Source: Geobacillus vulcani PSS1 (lineage in GTDB: Bacteria; Bacillota; Bacilli; Bacillales; Anoxybacillaceae). Taken from it: DNA of 64,000 nucleotides. A program made the translations under genes and the position numbers. The DNA is taken from assembly GCF_000733845.1 (NCBI RefSeq), contig NZ_JPOI01000001.1, forward strand, positions 1,341,501-1,405,500, given 5' to 3'. Shown piece after piece: positions 59,363 to 64,000 of this stretch (the first letter of the stretch is position 1; every line of letters begins with the position of its first letter). The notes under the pieces are model-generated. The model saw only the letters and a program-made list of their open reading frames with translations, was not told the origin of the DNA and did not search any database.

Positions 59363-60286
59363 CTACGATCGAAGAAGCGGCCCGCTCTCTTTCGGTTGTC
59401 CGCTGGCGGCAATCGTTTGGAGCACATCTAGGAAGCGGCGGGCGCTTTTCGGCAAATACCGTTGTCGGTCGAGGATGGCGGCGGCTTCTGCGGTCATCGA
59501 CGAGTCGATGATCTCGAATACGTCGATGCCGGGGAGGCGAAATAAGGCCACGGTCGATTGCGGCACAATGGTGGCTCCGAGGCCTTGGGCGACAAGGGAA
59601 AGCAAGATCGTCGCATCCGGGCATTCGCATAAGACGTTTGGTTCAAAGCCGTGGCGGCGGCATTCCTCGATGACCCGCTCGTACTGTCCGGCGCCATGCA
59701 CCCGGTGAAGAAGGAGAAGCGGCCAATCCGCAAAATCGCGCATGCATAGCGCGGTTCGCCCGTTTTTCCATTGCGCCGGCAACACGCCGACATAACGCTC
59801 GCTCGCCAGATGGATGACGTCGTAATGAGCTGCATCCATCGGCAGGCGGACGATGCCGATGTCAATGTGCCGCTCTTGAAGCAGCTGGCAAATGGAAAAC
59901 GTATCCCCTTCCCGAAGATGGAAGGTCACGTTCGGAACTTGTTCGTGGAAGTGACGGATCGCTTGGGCCAAATAGGAAAAACACGATTTGACGCAGCCGA
60001 TCGACAGCGTTCCCGCCGTTCCCTCTTCGATTTCTTTCACTTCCGCTACGGCGTCATCAAGCTGGCGCAGCAGTTGTTTCGCCTTTTCGTAAAACGCTTT
60101 GCCCGGTGGGGTGAGCTCCATTTTTTTCGCCTTCCGGTCAAACAAAAGAACACCGAGCTCTTCTTCGAGCTGCTTCAGCTGCTGGCTGAGCGGCGGCTGG
60201 GCGATGTGAAGCTTTTGCGCCGCTTTGGTGATTTGCCCCTCTTCGGCAATCGTGACGAAGTATTTCAGCTGTTTTACATCGATCAT
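59363..60286 (-). CDS. LysR-family transcriptional regulator of the hpa cluster
   Basis: A 307-residue regulator. The N-terminal winged helix (VTIAEEGQITKAAQKLHIAQ, then PPLSQQLKQLEEELGVLLF) is typical, and the rest is the periplasmic-binding-like effector domain. It is divergent from hpaB, so it probably controls the 4-hydroxyphenylacetate genes; the inducer is inferred, not shown. ATG 60286 has GAAAGGAG on the minus strand. Confidence 0.88.
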   Translation of the reverse strand: MIDVKQLKYFVTIAEEGQITKAAQKLHIAQPPLSQQLKQLEEELGVLLFDRKAKKMELTPPGKAFYEKAKQLLRQLDDAVAEVKEIEEGTAGTLSIGCVKSCFSYLAQAIRHFHEQVPNVTFHLREGDTFSICQLLQERHIDIGIVRLPMDAAHYDVIHLASERYVGVLPAQWKNGRTALCMRDFADWPLLLLHRVHGAGQYERVIEECRRHGFEPNVLCECPDATILLSLVAQGLGATIVPQSTVALFRLPGIDVFEIIDSSMTAEAAAILDRQRYLPKSARRFLDVLQTIAASGQPKESGPLLRS

Positions 60287-60414
60287 GGGTTTGTCTCCTT
60301 TCGTTCGCGGACTCTCTTTCGGTTTTTGGGAAATGGCGCTCGTAGGGAAAGGGGAATGCCTGCCGCGTCCGCTTGTATACATTTTTCATATAGGTTCGTT
60401 TATTGTTTTTGTAT

Positions 60415-60436
60415 TTTTCATATATGAAATCATATG
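60415..60436. promoter_or_regulatory. Candidate operator between lysR and hpaB
   Basis: TTTTTCATATATGAAATCATATG is AT-rich with dyad symmetry (CATAT..GAAATC..ATATG spanning about 60419-60436). A similar ATATGATCATATG motif stands before the aldolase gene at 63340. Both are suitable LysR-type sites for the adjacent regulator. Confidence 0.45.
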
Positions 60437-60508
60437 TTATATTAATTTTGAACATTCTGAATAAAAGCGCTTCCTTAGCTATTATACCCGAAAACGGAGG
60501 GGATGAAA

Positions 60509-61987
60509 ATGCCGGCCAAAACAGGAAAGGAGTATATGGAGCGGCTCAAGCAGGCGAAAAGCAGCGTGTACATCCACGGGGAAAAAGTGGAGGATGTCAC
60601 CGTTCATCCCGCGTTCCGCAACGTCGTCCGCTCGATGGCGGCGCTTTACGACCGGCAATACGAAAAGCCGGAGAAGATGTTGTACCGGTCGCCGACAACC
60701 GGGCAGCTGGTCGGGATGACGTTCATTCAGCCGACTACGATTGACGAGCTCATCGCCCGCCGCGAGGCGACGCAAGAGTGGGCGCGGATGTCGGCCGGAA
60801 TGATGGGGCGCTCGCCTGATTATTTGAATGCCGAAGTCATGGCGATGGGCATCGCCAACGATTTGTTTGCCGAAGACGATCCGATGTTTGCCGAAAACGC
60901 GAGAAACTATTATGAGTACGCGCGGGAACACGACATCAGCTTGACGCATACGCTCATCCATCCGCAAATGAACCGCGCCAAGGCGCTACACGAACAAAAC
61001 GATGCCGATGTGCCGCTTCACTTGGTGGAACGGCGCAAAGACGGGATCATCGTCAGCGGCATCCGCCTGTTGGCGACACAAGGCGGGATCACCGATGAAA
61101 TTTTAGTGTTTCCCTCGACCGTGAAAAAAGCGACATCCGGCGAAGACCCATATGCGCTTGCCTTTGCCATTCCGAATAATACGCCAGGCGTGAAGTTCAT
61201 TTGCCGCGAGGCGTTTGACTACGGGCGGAGCGCGTGGGATCATCCGCTGGCATCGCGTTTTGAGGAAGGCGATGCGATCGTTTCGTTTGAAAACGTGTTT
61301 GTGCCGTGGGAGCGCGTGTTTGTGTGCGGCAATTCATCGATTTGCAACCGGACGTTCCGGGAAACGAACGCAGTTGTTCATATGTCCCATCAAGTCGTGG
61401 CGAAAAACATCGTCAAAACGGAGTTTTTGCTTGGCGTCACCCTTTGCCTCATCGAAGCGATCGGCATCGGCGAGTTCCAGCATGTGAAAGACAAAGGAGC
61501 GGAAATCATGCTCGTCCTCGAGACGATGAAAAGCCATTTGTACCGGGCCGAGCACAATGCGAAACGAGACCGTTGGGGAACGATGACGCCCGATTTTGCC
61601 GCGCTCGATGCCGCGCGCAACTGGTATCCGCGCATTTATCCGCGCTTGGCGGAGATCATCCGCATTTTAGGGGCATCGGGGTTGATGGCGATTCCGACGG
61701 AGGCGGATTTTCAGCACGAGGAAATTGGCGACATCGTCCGCCGGGCGATGCAAGGGGCGACGGTGGACGGCTATGAACGCGTCCAGCTGTTCCGGCTCGC
61801 TTGGGATCTCACGATGAGCGCGTTCGGCGCCCGGCAGACGCATTACGAATATTACTTTTTCGGCGACCCCGTTCGGATGGGGATGGCGTATTTCGATGGC
61901 TACGAAAAAGAGCCGTATAAACAGTTCGTGCGCGAATTTTTGCGCGGCGCCAAAAGCGTGTTCATTCCGGCTGACAACAAGCATTGA
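60509..61987 (+). CDS. hpaB: 4-hydroxyphenylacetate 3-monooxygenase, oxygenase component
   Basis: A FADH2-dependent hydroxylase converting 4-hydroxyphenylacetate to 3,4-dihydroxyphenylacetate. The 492 residues match. The MEYMERLK-like start (GKEYMERLKQAKSSVYIHGE), LTHTLIHPQMNRAKAL near 150 and the C-terminal GDPVRMGMAYFDGYEK are family hallmarks. ATG 60509 has GGAGG at 8-base spacing; ATG 60503 is too close. The reductase partner HpaC is not in the window. The 269 bases after it hold no supported gene. Confidence 0.94.
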   Translation: MPAKTGKEYMERLKQAKSSVYIHGEKVEDVTVHPAFRNVVRSMAALYDRQYEKPEKMLYRSPTTGQLVGMTFIQPTTIDELIARREATQEWARMSAGMMGRSPDYLNAEVMAMGIANDLFAEDDPMFAENARNYYEYAREHDISLTHTLIHPQMNRAKALHEQNDADVPLHLVERRKDGIIVSGIRLLATQGGITDEILVFPSTVKKATSGEDPYALAFAIPNNTPGVKFICREAFDYGRSAWDHPLASRFEEGDAIVSFENVFVPWERVFVCGNSSICNRTFRETNAVVHMSHQVVAKNIVKTEFLLGVTLCLIEAIGIGEFQHVKDKGAEIMLVLETMKSHLYRAEHNAKRDRWGTMTPDFAALDAARNWYPRIYPRLAEIIRILGASGLMAIPTEADFQHEEIGDIVRRAMQGATVDGYERVQLFRLAWDLTMSAFGARQTHYEYYFFGDPVRMGMAYFDGYEKEPYKQFVREFLRGAKSVFIPADNKH

Positions 61988-62256
61988 CCGTTCATTCGAA
62001 CGTTCGCAAACACGGTTGGGGGAACAGCGGAGGATGCGCGGCTGCGGCGCTTCCTAAGGTTGCCGCCGCTCGAAAACAGGCGTTCAGTGGCGCGCAAGCC
62101 GGGCGGATTTGGGCGTGCTGCGAGATGTTTGAAGTGAAAGGATTTGGCCAGCAACAAGGAAGGAGTTGTTTCATGTTCGCCAGCGGAAAAGACGGCTTCT
62201 TTCTGTCGGCCGCCCAACTCTGGATGAAGGAATGTTGCGAAAGGGGGAAGAGAGCG

Positions 62257-63240
62257 ATGGCATTTTCCATTATTCGCTGCGCCCGCGCGGTGTTGCATGT
62301 GACCGATTTGGCCGCCGCCCGCGATTTTTACGAACGGGTGCTTGGGTTTGTCGTGACGGAAGCGGATGAAGATCATCTGTATTTGCGGGGACTTGAAGAA
62401 TATCATCATCATAGCCTTCTCTTGAAAAAGGCGCCCCGCCCTGCGGTCGAAGCGCTTAGCTACAAAGTCGGTTCCGAGCAGGAATTGGAAGCGCTTTATG
62501 AATGGTTTGCGGCGCAAACGCTGCAGCCGAAGTGGCTCGAAGCGGGAAGCCAGCGCGCCGTCGGCAGGGCGTTTCGCGTGCAAGATCCGTCCGGACTGCC
62601 GCTTGAGTTTTTTGCCCATATGGAGAAAACCGAGCGGTTGTTGCAGCGGTATGACTTGTATCGCGGGGCCCGCGTGCAGCGCATCGATCATTTCAACTGC
62701 GCGGTGACGGATGTAAAGAGCGCATATGACTTTTATGTCCGTGGTCTGGGCTTTGCCTGCTCAGAGTATACGGAAACAGAGGATGGGAAGCTTTGGGCGG
62801 CATGGCTGCACCGGAAGCAAAACGTCCACGATTTGGCGCTGATGAACGGAAAAGGGCCGCGCCTTCACCATATTGGGTTTTGGCTGCCGGATCCGCTCAG
62901 CCTGATCCATGCGTGCGATGTGCTGGCAGCGGCCGGATATGCAGCGAACATTGAACGCGGGCCGGGCCGTCACGGATTGTCGAATGCCTTCTTTGTCTAT
63001 TTGCGCGATCCGGATGGCCATCGAATCGAGCTGTACAACGGCGATTATTTGACGAGCGACCCCGATTTTCCGCCGATCCGCTGGGATTTGGATGATCCGC
63101 GACGGCAAACGTTCTGGGGCCATGCGGCGCCGGACAGCTGGTTTGAAGAGGCGTCCATCGTCCTTGACGTTCACAGCGGCCAACCGGTCGAGCCGAACGA
63201 ACCAACATTGGCGAAGCGGAAACCGACCTTCCTGATTTAG
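62257..63240 (+). CDS. hpaD: 3,4-dihydroxyphenylacetate 2,3-dioxygenase (type I extradiol)
   Basis: Cleaves the catechol ring of homoprotocatechuate. The 327 residues contain two vicinal oxygen chelate domains. The metal ligands are in IDHFNCAVTD (His145), LHHIGFWL (His204 or 205) and GHRIELYNGDY (Glu258), spaced as in Brevibacterium homoprotocatechuate dioxygenase. ATG 62257 has AAGGGGGAAG upstream; the frame is open back to 61984 but without family similarity. Confidence 0.93.
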   Translation: MAFSIIRCARAVLHVTDLAAARDFYERVLGFVVTEADEDHLYLRGLEEYHHHSLLLKKAPRPAVEALSYKVGSEQELEALYEWFAAQTLQPKWLEAGSQRAVGRAFRVQDPSGLPLEFFAHMEKTERLLQRYDLYRGARVQRIDHFNCAVTDVKSAYDFYVRGLGFACSEYTETEDGKLWAAWLHRKQNVHDLALMNGKGPRLHHIGFWLPDPLSLIHACDVLAAAGYAANIERGPGRHGLSNAFFVYLRDPDGHRIELYNGDYLTSDPDFPPIRWDLDDPRRQTFWGHAAPDSWFEEASIVLDVHSGQPVEPNEPTLAKRKPTFLI

Positions 63241-63400
63241 AAAGCTGATTTCATCCATCGTTCGTTCTTGACCAAAACATAGCATTTCAGGCGGTTTCTC
63301 TATGATAAAATAATATATGATTTTATCGTTGATTTCGTATATGATCATATGTAAAATATAAACAAGATTCAGAAAAATGAAGGCGATAGGGGGCAAGGGG

Positions 63401-64000
63401 ATGGCATACCGCGAAGTGAAAGAACGGCTGCGCGGCTCGATCGCGCCGGTCGTCACGCCGTTTGATGAAGAGGGAAACGTTGATGTGGCAGCGTTGACGG
63501 CGCTCATTGACTGGCATATCGAAAGCGGCACACACGGCATTTCGGTGACGGGAACATCAGGAGAACCGAGCTCGCTGACGCTGGAAGAACGAAAGCAGGT
63601 GATGGAAGCGGCGAAGAAGGCGGTCGCCGGGCGCGTGCCGTTCGTGCCGGGGACGGGGTCGACGAACCATGCGGAGACGATCGAGCTGACGAAATTCGCC
63701 CAAGAAATCGGGGCTGATGCGGCGATGGTCATCGTCCCCTATTACAACCGTCCATCCCAACAGGCGCTGTACAAGCATTTTAAGGCGGTGGCCGAGGCGG
63801 TCGACATCCCGATCATCGTCTACAATATCCCTGGCCGGACGGCGGTCAATTTGGAGGTCCAAACATTGGCGCGGCTGGCCGAAGATTGTCCGAACATTAT
63901 CGGCGTGAAAGAGTCGAACAAAGACTTTGAGCACGTCAACCGGGTGCTATGGCATTGCGGGCGCGATTTTCTGCTGTTTTCCGGCATCGAGCTGTTGTGC
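63401..64000 (+). CDS. DapA/DHDPS-family aldolase, 3' end outside window
   Basis: Open from ATG 63401 (GGGGGCAAGGGG upstream) through the right edge, 200 codons. RGSIAPVVTPFDEEGNVDV (near 11), GTSGEPSSLTLEER (near 52) and VYNIPGRTAVNL (near 139, with the Tyr-Asn-x-Pro-x-R motif of class I aldolases) are family features; the Schiff-base Lys is probably in IIGVKESNKDF (near 166). Its place in the hpa cluster suggests 2,4-dihydroxyhept-2-ene-1,7-dioate aldolase activity (HpaI role), but authentic DapA or another pyruvate aldolase is possible. Confidence 0.8.
   Translation, partial: MAYREVKERLRGSIAPVVTPFDEEGNVDVAALTALIDWHIESGTHGISVTGTSGEPSSLTLEERKQVMEAAKKAVAGRVPFVPGTGSTNHAETIELTKFAQEIGADAAMVIVPYYNRPSQQALYKHFKAVAEAVDIPIIVYNIPGRTAVNLEVQTLARLAEDCPNIIGVKESNKDFEHVNRVLWHCGRDFLLFSGIELLC

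Noticed and set aside
61984..62256. N-terminal extension of hpaD
   Set aside because: The codons before 62257 have no similarity to the dioxygenase family, and a ribosome site directly precedes 62257.

Overview
This window is chromosomal DNA from a Geobacillus (probably G. stearothermophilus-like) thermophilic firmicute. It is GC-rich, and gene order follows the Bacillus subtilis minJ-csbA-uvrBA-hprK-lgt-ppaX-his-trxB-rapZ-glmR-whiA-crh-clpP and cggR-gap-pgk-tpi-gpmI-eno-secG-rnr-smpB-ssrA blocks. It carries two carboxylesterases whose catalytic residues fall at the numbers known for Geobacillus Est55 (Ser194/Glu310/His409) and Est30 (Ser94/Asp193/His223). Its tmRNA tag reads (A)GKQNYALAA.

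Layout. 1-11.5 kb: division protein MinJ (partial), csbA, excision repair uvrBA behind a probable LexA box, two small membrane proteins, HPr kinase, lgt, a nucleoside-gate protein, ppaX and an acetyltransferase. 11.5-13.5 kb: an accessory patch with an AT-rich VanZ-like gene flanked by two diverged copies of the acetyltransferase 3' end, a deleted IS remnant and two small unknown genes. 13.6-20.7 kb: the hisZGDBHAFI operon, with a 56-bp tandem repeat array between hisB and hisH. 20.8-28.2 kb: a TPR protein, trxB, a NUDIX protein, rapZ, glmR, whiA and crh, then clpP on the opposite strand under a CtsR box. 28.4-31.2 kb: tRNA-Arg(CCG) and a decayed integrative element bounded by a repeat of the tRNA 3' end. 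31.4-40.2 kb: rpoN, a glutaredoxin-like gene and the CggR-controlled central glycolytic operon. 40.2-48.7 kb: an IS256 remnant, an AT-rich MFS transporter, two esterases, secG, rnr, smpB and ssrA. 48.7-53.8 kb: a second accessory island at the tmRNA 3' end, with a 95-bp IS-derived mini-element, a three-gene AT-rich cassette behind 8-bp iterated repeats, an ISL3-family remnant, a stay-green-like gene and one complete IS1634-type insertion sequence with a 6-bp target duplication. 53.8-59.2 kb: a DUF6114/DUF6230 pair, a LuxR-type regulator, a PepSY membrane protein, a DUF2642 protein and manganese catalase. 59.3-64 kb: a 4-hydroxyphenylacetate catabolic cluster (LysR regulator, HpaB, HpaD, and a DapA-family aldolase cut by the window edge).

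The most interesting signals are in the accessory patches. The tRNA-Arg and tmRNA sites share an order of att site, terminator and paired 11-bp-spaced ATTTTGCAC decamers, which suggests that one family of integrative elements used both. The tmRNA cassette (winged-helix/coiled-coil protein, unknown protein, AbrB-type protein with a zinc knuckle) is the best candidate for an undescribed system. All functions are inferred from recognised motifs and conserved gene order; no database search was possible.
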